Source of the DNA: Haloplanus salinus | GTDB taxonomy: Archaea > Halobacteriota > Halobacteria > Halobacteriales > Haloferacaceae | Direction: 5' to 3' | DNA: 64,000 nt | Assembly (NCBI RefSeq): GCF_003336245.1 | Contig: NZ_QPHM01000001.1 | Coordinates: 744,001 to 808,000, forward strand | In this document: piece after piece, positions 1-9,591 of the stretch | How positions within the stretch are numbered: position 1 is the first letter of the stretch | Layout of the letters: each line of letters starts with the position of its first letter | Notes under the pieces: model-generated | Databases searched by the model: none | The model's input: the letters and a program-made list of their open reading frames with translations, nothing else | What the model was told of the DNA's origin: nothing | Made by a program: the position numbers and the translations under genes

Positions 1-151
1 CGACACCTTCGCCGATACCCGTGATACCGTCGTCCGTCTCGACGACGACGAAGGCCGCTCCGCGGGCGGACATCGAGCGGTCGCGGGAGACGCCGAGCGG
101 TCGATCCAGCGGCACCTCGATCCGTTCGACGCGTACGTCGGTGATCTCCAT
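1..151 (-). CDS. Enolase-superfamily (mandelate racemase/muconate lactonizing) enzyme, N-terminal part
   Basis: The reading frame runs off the left edge, so only about 50 N-terminal residues are visible. They begin MEITDVRVERIEVPLDRP and continue to VVVETDDGITGIGEG, which is the usual N-terminal capping domain of the mandelate racemase/muconate lactonizing enzyme group (beta strands, then a TDDG-x-TGxGE turn). The catalytic barrel lies outside the window, so the substrate cannot be named. Family members abstract a proton next to a carboxylate using a bound Mg2+. The start is the first ATG in front of the conserved strand. Confidence 0.75.
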   Translation of the reverse strand, partial: MEITDVRVERIEVPLDRPLGVSRDRSMSARGAAFVVVETDDGITGIGEGV

Positions 152-318
152 CGCCCGGAAGTTCGACGGATGACGACAAAAATCCCGGTGCCGGGGGGAC
201 CACCGACGATCACTCGCGACGACTCCAGCGGGCGGTAGTTACTTCGGGCTTCGCACGTTTACTGTGAACGACTACCTCGGGGGGCGATCCGATCCCGTCG
301 TGGCGCGTGGAGGCAAGA

Positions 319-642
319 ATGAGAGAGAGAACCGACGACTCGCTCGACGAACTGTTCGAACTCCTCAGCCACAAGTACCGCCGCTACATCCTCTTGACGC
401 TCGCCACCCCGGACGACCGGACCGACGAACCGGTCGAAATGACCCTGTTTGCCGGGAACGACGAGCCGGACATCCTCCGAATCGAACTCCGCCACAACCA
501 TCTCCCCAAACTGGACGACGCCGGACTCGTCGACTGGGACCCGGAGGCGGAGACGCTCGCACACGGGCCACGGTTCGAGGCGGTCGAGCCGTTCCTCGAA
601 CTGATCGACGAGCGGGAACAGTTCCCAGGCGACGACTCCTGA
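319..642 (+). CDS. Small winged-helix-like haloarchaeal protein (DUF7344-type)
   Basis: The product is 107 residues if it starts at the ATG, with GGAGG 6 bases in front; a GTG four codons earlier is an alternative. The opening DSLDELFELLSHKYRRYIL and the later HNHLPKLDDAGLVDWD are the pattern of the ArsR-like winged helix found many times in haloarchaeal genomes (DUF7344, number from memory). Such proteins are thought to bind DNA, but no ligand or target is known. The next gene has its own promoter, so they need not be an operon. Confidence 0.7.
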   Translation: MRERTDDSLDELFELLSHKYRRYILLTLATPDDRTDEPVEMTLFAGNDEPDILRIELRHNHLPKLDDAGLVDWDPEAETLAHGPRFEAVEPFLELIDEREQFPGDDS

Positions 643-657
643 GGCATCGGGCCGATA

Positions 658-668
658 GTTTATATATC
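658..668 (+). promoter_or_regulatory. TATA box for the DUF4013-like gene
   Basis: The run TTTATATATC ends 25 bases before the ATG of the next gene. That spacing predicts a transcript starting at or next to the start codon, as in most haloarchaeal leaderless messages. Confidence 0.65.
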
Positions 669-692
669 ATCCCGAGGCCATCCCGCCTCGCA

Positions 693-1448
693 ATGACGGA
701 CTTCGACTCGCTACTTCGCTGGCCGCTCGACACCGACGGATGGCAACGGACGCTTCTGGTCGGGACGCTGCTGGTCGCCACCCTCCCGCTCGCGATTCCG
801 GGGGTCTTCCTCGCCGGGTACGCCGTCCGTCTCCTTCGGACGGGACCGGACGACCCGGCGCTCCCGACGTTCGCCGGCCTCCGTTCGCTCGCCGGAACGG
901 GGCTGCGGGCGGCGGGCATCGTGGTCGCGTACCACCTTCCGGCGGCGGCGCTGCTCGCCGTGGGGACGGCGGGCGTGGCGTCGGCGTTCCACCAGTGGCG
1001 GACGCTCCTGTTGCTCCGTCCCGGGAGCATCGTCGGTGCGTTCGACCTCGCCAGCCTCACGGGGGCCGTCGGCGTTGCGCTCCTCGGGACGGCGCTACTC
1101 CCCGTCTGTGGCTACGTCGCGACGGTCGCGGTGACCGCGTACGCCGACGCCGACGACGTCACCGCGGCGTTCGCCATCGGACGACTCCGCGACCGGGTGT
1201 GTACGGTCGCCACGCTCCGGGCGTGGCTACTCGCGTCGCTCGTCGTCGTCGCCTCGGGAGTCTGTGCCGCCCTGCTCGGGGGCGTGAGCGCGACGGTTCC
1301 CGGTGTCGGCCCACTCCTCACCGCGGCCGTCAGGTTCTACGGCGGCCTCGTCGCCGTCGGCGTCTGGAACGAAACACGGCCGGCTGACGACGTGACCGTC
1401 GGAGGCGCGGGGACGGACGCGTCGTCGACGAGCGCAGATCCGGTCTGA
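693..1448 (+). CDS. Multi-pass membrane protein, DUF4013-like
   Basis: About 251 residues with several hydrophobic segments, the first near residues 20-50 (LLVGTLLVATLPLAIPGVFL followed by GYAVRLLR). The GY-x-VRLLR motif and the repeated glycine-rich membrane segments resemble the DUF4013 family of archaeal and bacterial integral membrane proteins of unknown role. Reading could be extended upstream in frame, but the TATA box fixes the ATG used here. The tail is short, acidic and Ser/Thr-rich. No function can be assigned. Confidence 0.65.
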   Translation: MTDFDSLLRWPLDTDGWQRTLLVGTLLVATLPLAIPGVFLAGYAVRLLRTGPDDPALPTFAGLRSLAGTGLRAAGIVVAYHLPAAALLAVGTAGVASAFHQWRTLLLLRPGSIVGAFDLASLTGAVGVALLGTALLPVCGYVATVAVTAYADADDVTAAFAIGRLRDRVCTVATLRAWLLASLVVVASGVCAALLGGVSATVPGVGPLLTAAVRFYGGLVAVGVWNETRPADDVTVGGAGTDASSTSADPV

Positions 1449-1537
1449 TACGGGGTATCGTAAGTCAGCACCGGTGGTCCGTCGGGACGGGTCGACGAAC
1501 CACCGGTACACAGGGACGACGAGCCGTACGAGCCGAC

Positions 1538-2251
1538 TCAGTCGTCCGCGTGGGCGTCCTTGACGCCCTCGACCGTCTCGCGGACGGCCGCACACCCCTC
1601 GTCGTGGAGGAGGTCGCCGACGACCACCACGTCGGCGTACTGGCCCATCTCGTGGGCGGTGTCGTAGTCGCCGACGCCGCCGCCGTAGAAGAGGGTGGAC
1701 TCGCTGAGGGCGTCGGCCGCGGCGGCCACCGTCTCGGGGTCGCCGAAGGTGCCCGAATACTCGATGTAGATGATTTCCTGGCCGAACAGTTTCTCCGCGA
1801 CGGCCGCGTAAGCGGCCACGTCGTCCGGCGACTGGTCACAGTCGGCTTCGGTGTACTCCGCGACCGACGAGTCGGAGTTGAGGACGACGTACGCCTCGGT
1901 GTGTGTGCGGCTCCAGTCGAGGCCGTTCTCGATGCGCACCCACTCCTTGTGGGCGCCGGTCACCCAGAAGCTGTCGCCGGCGTTGAACACCGTCGGAATC
2001 AGGTAGCCGTCGAGGGCGTCGTCGTCGATGACGACGGCCGGATTCGAGGGCTCCTGATACAGCGGCACGCCGTACTCCCTGCAGGCCTCGACGACCGTCT
2101 CCATCTTCCCTCTGGTCATCCCCGTCGTCCCACCGATCTCGATGGCGTCGGTCCCGGTGGCACAGACGTCCTCGAAGGTCTCGCCGTCGACGAGTGCCTT
2201 GTCGGGGTCGACCTTGAGAACGTGATCCCAGTCGTCCCACGGCGCGGTCAT
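1538..2251 (-). CDS. Phosphoglycerol geranylgeranyltransferase (GGGP synthase, PcrB family)
   Basis: Makes the first ether bond of archaeal membrane lipids by joining geranylgeranyl diphosphate to sn-glycerol-1-phosphate. The 237-residue product has the TIM-barrel signatures of the PcrB/GGGPS family: the strand [12 protein letters not shown], the substrate loop QEPSNPAVV, the [11 protein letters not shown] segment and the phosphate-binding ending [20 protein letters not shown] then VVVVGD. The length is typical. It sits beside topA, transcribed in the same direction, with about 80 bases between them. Confidence 0.9.
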   Translation of the reverse strand: MTAPWDDWDHVLKVDPDKALVDGETFEDVCATGTDAIEIGGTTGMTRGKMETVVEACREYGVPLYQEPSNPAVVIDDDALDGYLIPTVFNAGDSFWVTGAHKEWVRIENGLDWSRTHTEAYVVLNSDSSVAEYTEADCDQSPDDVAAYAAVAEKLFGQEIIYIEYSGTFGDPETVAAAADALSESTLFYGGGVGDYDTAHEMGQYADVVVVGDLLHDEGCAAVRETVEGVKDAHADD

Positions 2252-2330
2252 TGAGACATCTTACTCCGTGGAGCAGATAAAAAGGGTCCGACTCGCGGTC
2301 ACCCGAGCGCGGTCGGTACCGCCCCGCGCG

Positions 2331-4847
2331 TCAGTCGGCATCGGCCTGCCAGTTCCGCACCGTGTCGGGTCCGACGCCGTCGATTTCGTCCGCGAGCGAG
2401 TCGGGTTCGGCCGACTTCAGTCCGGATACGTCCTCCACGCCCGCCTCCTTCAGTTTCTCGGCCGTCTTCTCGCCGATGCCGTCGATGGCCTCCAGTTCCG
2501 TCCCCGCCTGTCGGGCCTGATACTCGCGGTAGTTACAGATGGGGCAGCCGAGGTCCCATGGCTCGCGGCCGTCGTCGTCGTAGGTGATGCGGATGCCCGG
2601 CAGACCGTGTTCCGCGCACGTCTCGTCGGTGAGTTCGGCGTCGCCCCGCCGGGGCATCGGCAGGGAGTAGTCGCAGTCGGGATAGCGCGTACAGCCGACG
2701 AGCCGACCGCCCGACCGGAGGCGCTTGATCGCGAGTTCGCCACCCCCGTCCTCGCCACACTCGGGACACGGACCGACGACCAAGTCGGGTTCCTCCTCCG
2801 CGGCCTCCGCGGCACACAGCGGGCAGCCGTGGACGAACGTCTTGCGCCCGGCGAGCATCTTCACGTCGGCGAGGCCGTGATCCGGACACGTCTCGTCTAA
2901 CAGGATCGGCTTCCCCGTCGACGGAAGCGGCAGGGTGAACTCGCAGTCCGGATAGCCGTCACAGCCGACGAAGTAGGAGCCGTGACGGCTCCGCCGGATC
3001 ACCAAGTCGTGGTCCGACTCGGGGCAGGGGCCGACGGTCTTGTCGGCTTTCAGCGAGTCGCGGAGGTGGTCGCCGAGTTCCGCCCGCGACTCCGTGAGGC
3101 GATCGAAGACGCGTGCCAGCATCTCGCGGGACTCGTCGGTCACCTCGTCGAGCGTCGCCTCGCCGCGTGCGATGGCTTGCATGTCCGCCTCCAACTGCGC
3201 GGTCATCTCCTCGCTGACGATGAGGTCCGCGAACTCCTCGGACGCCTCGACGACGCCGCGCGCGAGGCGGGTCGGCCGTGGCGGGTCGCCCTCGACGTAC
3301 CCCCGGTCGTACAGCTTCTGGATCACGTCGTGTCGGGTCGCCTTCGTCCCGATACCCATCCGCTCCATCGTCTCGATGAGTCGCGACTGGCCGTAGCGGC
3401 GCGGCGGCTGGGTCTGCTTGGCCTCCATCCGGGCGTCCGTCAGGGCGAGTGCCTCGCCCTCTTCGACGTCGGGGACGTAGTTCTCGCTCGTCGAGCGGTA
3501 CGGGTAGACGGCGTGGTAGCCGGGGTCGACCAGCCGTTTGCCGTTGGCTTTCAGCGAGGGGTCCTGCTCCTCGCCCGCGACGGTCGCCACGACGCGCAGG
3601 TGTTCCCACGTCGCCGCGTCCGCGACGGTTGCGAGGAAGCGCCGCACGACGAGTTCGTACACCTCCCACTCCTCGTCCGAGAGGTCGGCGGGCGACGGGA
3701 GTTCGTCGGTCGGATGGATCGGCGGGTGGTCGGTCGTCTCCTCGTCGCCCGCGGTAGGGGTGATGTCCTCGGCGTCGAGAAGCGAGGCAGCGTCGTCGCC
3801 GAAGCGCGGGCCGTCGGCGAGGGCGTCCAGCAGGTCCCGCGGCTCCAGATCCTCGGGGTAGACCGTGTTGTCCGTCCGGGGGTACGTGATGTAGCCGGCG
3901 GTGTAGAGGTCCTCCGCGATGCTCATGGCGCGCTGGGCGGAGTGGCCGATCCCGCTCGCAGCACGGATGAACTGCGTCGTGTTGAACGGCGCCGGCGGGT
4001 CGTCGGTCCGGGTGCGCCGCCGCACCTCCGCGACCGTCGCCGTCGACGCGCCGGCGAGGGCGTCGTAGACGGCGTCGGCCGTCGCCTCGTCCCAGACGCG
4101 GTCGGCCTCCGTGTCGTCGTCGTCGAGATAGAAGTAGCCCGCCTCGAACGTCTCGTCGTCCTTGGTGAGGTCCGCGAACAGTTCCCAGTAGTCCTCGGGG
4201 TCGAAGGCGTCGATCTCGCGCTCGCGGTCGACGATCAGCTTGAGCGTCGGCCCCTGTACCCGACCGACGGAGATGAAGTCGTCGCCGAGTTGGCGGGCCG
4301 AGAGGGAGAGAAACCGGGTGAGCGACGCCCCCCACATGAGGTCGACGATCTGTCGTGCCTCACCCGCCGCGGCGAGGTCGAAGTCGAGGTCGTCGGGGTC
4401 GGCGAACGCTTCCGTCACCTCGCGGTCGGTGATCGAGGAGAAGCGCACGCGGTCGATGGGGGCCTCCGCGTTCACCTCGCGGACGAGTTCGTACGCCTCC
4501 TTCCCGATCAACTCGCCTTCGCGGTCGTAGTCGGTCGCGATGTGGATGCGGGAGGCGTTGCGCGCCATGCGGCGGAGCGCGGCGACGATGTTCTCTTGTG
4601 TCGGGCGCTTCTCCACCTCGGCGGTGACGAGTTCGACGGGTTCGACGTCGCGCCAATCGCTGTACTCCGACGGGAAGTCGACGCCAACGACGTGGCCCGA
4701 GAGCCCGATGCACCGCTTGCCGCCCCACTTGTAGACGTTGACGCCGTTGACGCGGTCGGCGTCCGCGCTGCCGCCGCTCAGGATGTCCGCGATGCGGCGG
4801 GCGGCGTTGTCCTTCTCCGTGACGATCAGTTCGGGGCCGCGTTTCAT
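2331..4847 (-). CDS. topA: DNA topoisomerase I (type IA)
   Basis: Relaxes negative supercoils by passing one strand through a transient break. The 838 residues start with a Toprim domain (LIVTEKDNAARRIADIL, later TDYDREGELIG with the acidic metal ligands). The catalytic tyrosine lies in GYITYPRTDNTVY near residue 315. The C-terminal third has several Cys4-type zinc ribbons (for example CDGYPDCEF, CTRYPDCDY, GCPLC, GCPIC), then a helix-hairpin-helix (AIDGIGEKTAEKLKEAGVED). This arrangement is standard for haloarchaeal TopA. The start MKRGPELIVTEK is close to the Toprim domain, as expected. Confidence 0.96.
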   Translation of the reverse strand: MKRGPELIVTEKDNAARRIADILSGGSADADRVNGVNVYKWGGKRCIGLSGHVVGVDFPSEYSDWRDVEPVELVTAEVEKRPTQENIVAALRRMARNASRIHIATDYDREGELIGKEAYELVREVNAEAPIDRVRFSSITDREVTEAFADPDDLDFDLAAAGEARQIVDLMWGASLTRFLSLSARQLGDDFISVGRVQGPTLKLIVDREREIDAFDPEDYWELFADLTKDDETFEAGYFYLDDDDTEADRVWDEATADAVYDALAGASTATVAEVRRRTRTDDPPAPFNTTQFIRAASGIGHSAQRAMSIAEDLYTAGYITYPRTDNTVYPEDLEPRDLLDALADGPRFGDDAASLLDAEDITPTAGDEETTDHPPIHPTDELPSPADLSDEEWEVYELVVRRFLATVADAATWEHLRVVATVAGEEQDPSLKANGKRLVDPGYHAVYPYRSTSENYVPDVEEGEALALTDARMEAKQTQPPRRYGQSRLIETMERMGIGTKATRHDVIQKLYDRGYVEGDPPRPTRLARGVVEASEEFADLIVSEEMTAQLEADMQAIARGEATLDEVTDESREMLARVFDRLTESRAELGDHLRDSLKADKTVGPCPESDHDLVIRRSRHGSYFVGCDGYPDCEFTLPLPSTGKPILLDETCPDHGLADVKMLAGRKTFVHGCPLCAAEAAEEEPDLVVGPCPECGEDGGGELAIKRLRSGGRLVGCTRYPDCDYSLPMPRRGDAELTDETCAEHGLPGIRITYDDDGREPWDLGCPICNYREYQARQAGTELEAIDGIGEKTAEKLKEAGVEDVSGLKSAEPDSLADEIDGVGPDTVRNWQADAD

Positions 4848-4943
4848 CGCCGGTTCGTATGCCGACTACCCGCCTAAAGCTTTCGTGGCCGTAATCGCCG
4901 GGCGTGGTGCGTGTAAACTGGCCGCACGGCGGGCGGCCGAACC

Positions 4944-5186
4944 CTACTCCGGGGCCCGGCGACGGATCCGAACCGGCTCCCGGTCGGGCAGGCTCACGCC
5001 GCCGACGTGGCGAACCGCCGGGTGGGCCGCCGCCGCGTCCGCCACCGCTTGCGGCGCGCGGACGATCACCCCCACGCCGGCGACGACGACGAGTTCGCCG
5101 CCCGCGGCGACGACCCGGTCGAGGACGGCACTGATCACCGCCTCGTCGCTCGACGGCTCGAACGCGAGCAGGTGCGTCCCGGTCAT
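4944..5186 (-). CDS. Small protein, last gene of the DUF2589-like module
   Basis: 80 residues, not recognised. It has a short alpha/beta pattern (LVVVAGVGVIVRAPQAVADA) and no cysteines or membrane segment. Its ATG overlaps the stop of the preceding gene by four bases (ATGA), so the two are translationally coupled and very probably made together. Sequence alone gives no function; context ties it to the module upstream. Confidence 0.6.
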   Translation of the reverse strand: MTGTHLLAFEPSSDEAVISAVLDRVVAAGGELVVVAGVGVIVRAPQAVADAAAAHPAVRHVGGVSLPDREPVRIRRRAPE

Positions 5187-6325
5187 TCGCCCTCCAGCAA
5201 CCGCTTCGCGTCGGCGAACCAGTTCTCGACCCGATTCGTCGACGCGCGGGTCACCTCGGCCACGTCCTCGATGTCGCGGTCGAGTAACGTCGTCACGTCC
5301 GCGACGCCCGCGTCCCGCAGGCGGTCGGCGTAGGTGGGACCGATGCCGTCGACGGCTTCGAGGTCGGTGGTGACGCGCTCCTCGGCCGCGTCCGATCCGG
5401 GTGGTGCCGACGTCGCGTCGGCGTCCACTTCGTCGGCGGTCGCCGGCCCCGCCGAGACGGTCAGATCGACGGCGGTCCCGACGGACACCGACTCGCCCGC
5501 GGGCGGGGACTGGCCGACGACGGCGTCGGCCGACTCGTCGTGCGTCTCGGCGTCGACGGCGCCCACCGTCAGCCCCGCGTCGTCGAGCGCCGCCGCCGCG
5601 TCGTCGAGGCCGAGCCCGATCACGCTCGGTACGTCGAGTTCGCGACGCTCCGAAACGGTCAGATCGACCGGCGAACCGGGCTCCGCAACGGACCGGGGTG
5701 ACGGGAACTGATCGCGCACCACGCCGTCTTCGTCGCCGGGTTCGGTCGTCACCTCGCCGACGGCGAAGCCCGCCCGCTCGACGGCCGCCCGGGCCTCGGA
5801 CAGCGACCGGTCGCGGACGTCCGGAATGGGATCGTAGACGGCCGTCTCCTCGGCGGGAGTCGCCGGCCGGAGGTCGAAACGGAGCGTGCTCAACGCCTCA
5901 CGGTTCACCGGCTCTGCGAGGTCGGGAAGCTGGAATCGTGGGCCGTCGTCGCCGCCGACGACGTTGGCTTTGAGGTCGACTTCGACTCGGCCGACGGCGT
6001 ACTCGGCCGTCGAGAGGTCGTCGCGGGCGCTCGCGAGGGCGTCCCCGAGCGACGCGACGAGGCGGTCGGGGGCGACGCTCCCCCGGTCGGCTTCGAGGCC
6101 GTCGAGGCGCTTCCGGAGGGCGTCGCGTTCGACCTGCAGTCGGTCGACCTTCGTCCGGAGCAGGTCGCGCTCGGTCTCCACCTCGATCAGTCGGTCGCGG
6201 AGCTCGGTGTCGAGGTACTCCTTGGCACGGTAGAGCCCCTCCACTTCGCGGGCCTCGGCCCGGTCGAGTTTCGTGGCGTCAACGCGGGTGAGCTCCCTCG
6301 TGAACCGGAAGTCGTCGTCGGACAT
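5183..6325 (-). CDS. Coiled-coil / PASTA-repeat / helix-hairpin-helix protein
   Basis: 380 residues with a composite build. Residues about 1-75 form a charged coiled coil (LRDRLIEVETERDLLRTKVD and following). Residues about 80-150 carry a segment like the two upstream proteins (DRLVASLGDALASARDDLST then VGRVEVDLKANVV). Residues about 165-300 hold two PASTA-type repeats (IPDVRDRSLSEARAAVERAG and VPSVIGLGLDDAAAALDDAG, each ending in VDLTVS). The last 60 residues are a helix-hairpin-helix (LEAVDGIGPTYADRLRDAGV). There is no signal peptide or membrane segment, so unlike bacterial PASTA kinases it is probably cytoplasmic. Its ATG directly follows the TAG of the upstream gene. Confidence 0.75.
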   Translation of the reverse strand: MSDDDFRFTRELTRVDATKLDRAEAREVEGLYRAKEYLDTELRDRLIEVETERDLLRTKVDRLQVERDALRKRLDGLEADRGSVAPDRLVASLGDALASARDDLSTAEYAVGRVEVDLKANVVGGDDGPRFQLPDLAEPVNREALSTLRFDLRPATPAEETAVYDPIPDVRDRSLSEARAAVERAGFAVGEVTTEPGDEDGVVRDQFPSPRSVAEPGSPVDLTVSERRELDVPSVIGLGLDDAAAALDDAGLTVGAVDAETHDESADAVVGQSPPAGESVSVGTAVDLTVSAGPATADEVDADATSAPPGSDAAEERVTTDLEAVDGIGPTYADRLRDAGVADVTTLLDRDIEDVAEVTRASTNRVENWFADAKRLLEGE

Positions 6326-6709
6326 CTACTCGGGACCGGGAACGGGGACGATGTCGAGGGCGACGCGACTCGACGCCGCCACGTCGTAGTCGGTACGGGT
6401 CGTGAACTCGGGATCGGTGGGCGCGGCGACGAGCGTCGGCCGGTAGGCCCGAACCGCGCCACTTTCGTCGCGTTCGGGCCGTCCCTGCATCGACAGCGAG
6501 ACGTTCAGATCCGCTTCGACGCCGGCGAAGCGGAACCACGGCGTCTCGATGGGCGTCTCCAGGTCGCCGTTCTCGACCGCCCGCCGTACGTCGCGCCGGG
6601 TGGCGAGCGACGCGCGGTCGAGTTCGGTCTGTCCCTCCGCCACTGCGCGGGCGACGCCGGTGACGAGTTCGCCGAGGGGACGGGCGACCCAGCGTTCGGC
6701 GCCGCTCAC
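6326..6709 (-). CDS. DUF2589-like protein, short paralogue
   Basis: 127 residues starting at a GTG that overlaps the stop of the upstream gene (GTGA), the strongest start because nothing before it is family-like. The N-terminal helix [20 protein letters not shown] matches the helix [20 protein letters not shown] of the upstream protein, and the strand [13 protein letters not shown] matches its [11 protein letters not shown]. It looks like a shortened paralogue lacking the glycine-rich middle. The role is unknown. Resemblance to DUF2589 is from recalled family patterns, not a search. Confidence 0.65.
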   Translation of the reverse strand: MSGAERWVARPLGELVTGVARAVAEGQTELDRASLATRRDVRRAVENGDLETPIETPWFRFAGVEADLNVSLSMQGRPERDESGAVRAYRPTLVAAPTDPEFTTRTDYDVAASSRVALDIVPVPGPE

Positions 6710-7362
6710 GACGACCCACCCTCCGCCGGGCGCGTGATGACGTCGGGCACCGAGCGGTCGGGCGCCGGCTTGGGTACCAGCGTCGTCTGCAGCCGGCAGG
6801 CCGCGCTCGCGTCGAGGCCGTAGACGCGGCTGTCGTACTCGGAGTGGGTGCGGACGTCGAGTTCCACCTCGCGTTCGCCCTTGACCTCCTGTTTCTGGTA
6901 GCCGCCCTTCCCGCCGATGGAGAAGAAGCCGAGGTTGAGACCGACGCCACCGCCGCCGCCGTACTTCTTGCGCGACTGCTCGTAGGCGGTGCGCAGGTCC
7001 CGCGAGAACGTCGAGTCGCTCTCGACGCGCGTGCTTCGGGTGTGCCACCGCACCCAGAACTTGAGGTCGATCTCCGTCTCGCTGAACTCGTAGAACGTCG
7101 GCGTGACGCCGTAAGCCAGCAGGGAGAGGGGCTGGTCGTTCGTCAGCGTCGAGACGTTCGTGACGTTGCCGTCCGCGTCGGTCTCCTCGACGATGCCGAG
7201 GATGACGGCGCCGGCGTCGAGTTCCATGTCCGCGAGCGTCTGTGCGGTCTGGATCGAGTTGAGGTCGAGTGCGGTCTGCCCGTCGGCCACCGCCAGCGCG
7301 GCCTTGCGCACGAGTTCGGCGAACGGGATTTCTTTGACGATGTCGTTGACTGGATCTGCCAT
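6706..7362 (-). CDS. DUF2589-like protein, full-length; first gene of the module
   Basis: 218 residues starting at [18 protein letters not shown]; a farther upstream ATG is less likely because the family pattern begins here. The amphipathic helix [20 protein letters not shown] is followed by beta strands ([11 protein letters not shown]), a charged linker, a glycine-rich stretch ([20 protein letters not shown]) and a final strand segment. DUF2589 proteins in bacteria also tend to occur as neighbouring paralogues and have no known job. This gene heads a four-gene run with overlapping or abutting starts, which implies a single message and matched amounts of the products. Confidence 0.65.
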   Translation of the reverse strand: MADPVNDIVKEIPFAELVRKAALAVADGQTALDLNSIQTAQTLADMELDAGAVILGIVEETDADGNVTNVSTLTNDQPLSLLAYGVTPTFYEFSETEIDLKFWVRWHTRSTRVESDSTFSRDLRTAYEQSRKKYGGGGGVGLNLGFFSIGGKGGYQKQEVKGEREVELDVRTHSEYDSRVYGLDASAACRLQTTLVPKPAPDRSVPDVITRPAEGGSS

Positions 7363-7512
7363 GCGTTGTTCCGTAGACTGGAGGGCGTGAGCCAGCATAA
7401 CTGTTTAGTAGCTCGATACGTTCCGTCGTCCGACACGTTCCGCGGCCGTCAGTTCTCGACGGTGATAATCGTGCCGAAACGTGTTTACGAGGGAGCTATC
7501 CTTGAGCGTACA

Positions 7513-9444
7513 ATGGCAGTGCAAACGTCGGACGACCGTTCGAAGGGTGGGATCCTGGACTTCATTCCGGACGGAAGTACGATCCCCGACGAGACGTGGG
7601 CGAACAGACACAAGTACTTCATCGTCGCGGTCCTAGCTCACGTACCGGTTCTGCTGGCGATCGGGTTGGCCGAGGGGACGGAGTCGGCCGTGACGGGGAT
7701 GACCCTCCCGTCGATCCCGCTGGAGATGCTCCTGCTCGAACTCGGGGTCATCACCGCATTCGCCCTCGCGGCGGCGGTCCCGCGTTTGAATCGGCGGCTC
7801 CGAACGGTGCTGGCGGCCACGGGGCTCGCGTTCTGTTCGGGGACGCTGGTCCACGTGACCGGCGGGTACATCGAAGCGCACTTTCATTTCTTCGTCGCGG
7901 TCGGAGTCGTCGCAATCTACGAGGACTGGCTCCCGTTCGGCGTCGGCATCGGCTACGTCGTCGTCACGCATCTCCTCTTCGGGATGGTCGACCCGACACG
8001 GGTCTACAACCACACGGCAGCGCAGATGCATCCGTGGGTGTGGGGCTTCATCCACGGCGGGTTCGTGGCGCTGCTTGCGGGCGCACTGACGATCCACCTG
8101 AGTTCGATCGAACGGTCGCGACAGCAAGCGCGGAGCGAACTCGAACGGGCGCGGGAGCGCGCCGAACGGATCGACGATCTGCAGGAACGACAGGCGGAGA
8201 TCGAGGAAAAGCGGGAGGCGGCGGAGCAGCTCAAGGAGGAAGCCGAGCAGGAACGCCGCGAGGTCGAAGCGCTCAACGACCACCTCGAACAGAAAGCGGA
8301 GAGCTACCGGGAGGCGATGGAGCGAGCCGCCGCCGGCGACCTCACGGTTCGCGTCGATCCGACGAGCCGGAGCGAGGCGATGACCGACATCGCGGAGGCG
8401 TTCAACACGATGGCGGCCGACCTCGAAGGAACGGTCGCGCGGATCCGGACGTTCGCGGACGACGTCGCCGAGTCGAGCGAGGAGGTGACGACCGGGGCCG
8501 AGGAGAGCCAGACCGCCAGCGAGCAGGTCAGCGAGTCGATCCAGAGCATCTCCACGGACGCGGACTCCCAGTCGGAGAACCTTCGGGAAGTCGCGAGTGA
8601 GATGCAGAGCCTCTCGGGAACGGTCGAGGAGGTGGCGTCGTCGGCCGACGAAATCGCCACGACGTCACAGAAGACGGCCGAACTCGGCCGGAGCGGCCGG
8701 GAAGCGGCGACGGCGGCGATGACGGAGATGGAAGCGATCGAGGAGAAGTCCACGGAGACGACCGCGGAGGTCGAGTCGCTCGCGACCGAAATCGAAGAGA
8801 TCGGCGAAATCGTCGACCTGATCAACAGTATCGCCGAACAGACGGACATGCTGGCGCTGAACGCCTCGATCGAGGCGGCTCGCGCCGGCGAGGCCGGCGA
8901 AGGGTTCGGCGTCGTCGCCAACGAGATCAAAGGGCTGGCCGGCGAGGTGTCCGACGCGACCGACGAGGTGGAGTCGCTCATCGTCGACATTCAGTCCTCG
9001 GCCGAAACGACCGTCGACGACATCCAGGAGATGGGCGACCGCGTGTCCGCCGGCGCCACGACCATCGAAGAGGCGTTCGACGCGTTGGAGGACATCGCGT
9101 CGAACGTCGAAGAGTCGAATCAGACGATCCAAGAGATCAGCGCCGCGACCGACGAGCAGGCGGCGTCGACCGAGGAGGTCGCCAGTATGGTCGACGAGGT
9201 GGCCGGGGCGGCCGATCAGGTGAGCGACGAGTCCGAGAACGTGTCGGCGGCGGCCGAGGAACAGGCGGCGTCGCTCACGCAGGTTGCTCGAAACACGCAG
9301 ACGCTCGCCGAGCGGGCGGACGAACTGCAGACCCTGCTCGCCGAGTTCACGGTCCGACGGGACGAGACGTCCGTCGACTCGGCAGCGGGGACGATGACTT
9401 CGGTGTCGGCCGACGGCGGCCTCGGGCACTCGAACGACGACTGA
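7513..9444 (+). CDS. Methyl-accepting chemotaxis (haloarchaeal transducer) protein with His-rich membrane sensor
   Basis: Signals to CheA/CheW to bias the archaellum motor. The 643 residues begin with about six membrane segments (residues about 33-195) that contain many histidines, including the [15 protein letters not shown] motif near 118-131 and [12 protein letters not shown] near 172-183. A coiled-coil linker (195-300), a HAMP-like region (about 275-320) and a long signalling domain follow, with the conserved hairpin tip [20 protein letters not shown]. Methylatable Glu/Gln pairs flank the tip. The ATG starting [10 protein letters not shown] is chosen; the long upstream extension is antisense to another gene. 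The ligand is unknown. The histidines might hold heme or metal, but that is inference. Confidence 0.92.
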   Translation: MAVQTSDDRSKGGILDFIPDGSTIPDETWANRHKYFIVAVLAHVPVLLAIGLAEGTESAVTGMTLPSIPLEMLLLELGVITAFALAAAVPRLNRRLRTVLAATGLAFCSGTLVHVTGGYIEAHFHFFVAVGVVAIYEDWLPFGVGIGYVVVTHLLFGMVDPTRVYNHTAAQMHPWVWGFIHGGFVALLAGALTIHLSSIERSRQQARSELERARERAERIDDLQERQAEIEEKREAAEQLKEEAEQERREVEALNDHLEQKAESYREAMERAAAGDLTVRVDPTSRSEAMTDIAEAFNTMAADLEGTVARIRTFADDVAESSEEVTTGAEESQTASEQVSESIQSISTDADSQSENLREVASEMQSLSGTVEEVASSADEIATTSQKTAELGRSGREAATAAMTEMEAIEEKSTETTAEVESLATEIEEIGEIVDLINSIAEQTDMLALNASIEAARAGEAGEGFGVVANEIKGLAGEVSDATDEVESLIVDIQSSAETTVDDIQEMGDRVSAGATTIEEAFDALEDIASNVEESNQTIQEISAATDEQAASTEEVASMVDEVAGAADQVSDESENVSAAAEEQAASLTQVARNTQTLAERADELQTLLAEFTVRRDETSVDSAAGTMTSVSADGGLGHSNDD

Positions 9445-9591
9445 TCGGCCGGACGGCTCCGTCGAAGGCTCGGGCGTAGGACGTGCGCAATCGGAGGTCG
9501 GGGACGGGTCGGACCCGATCGGACGACGGCCGACCCTCGGGGGCGGGAGAACGTATTGCCGTGACCGATTGCAGAAACACGGGTGGCAGAC

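Noticed and set aside
2982-4877. 631-residue open frame on the plus strand opposite topA
   Set aside because: It is antisense to a clear topoisomerase. GC-rich third positions keep such mirror frames open, and the translation has no family motif.
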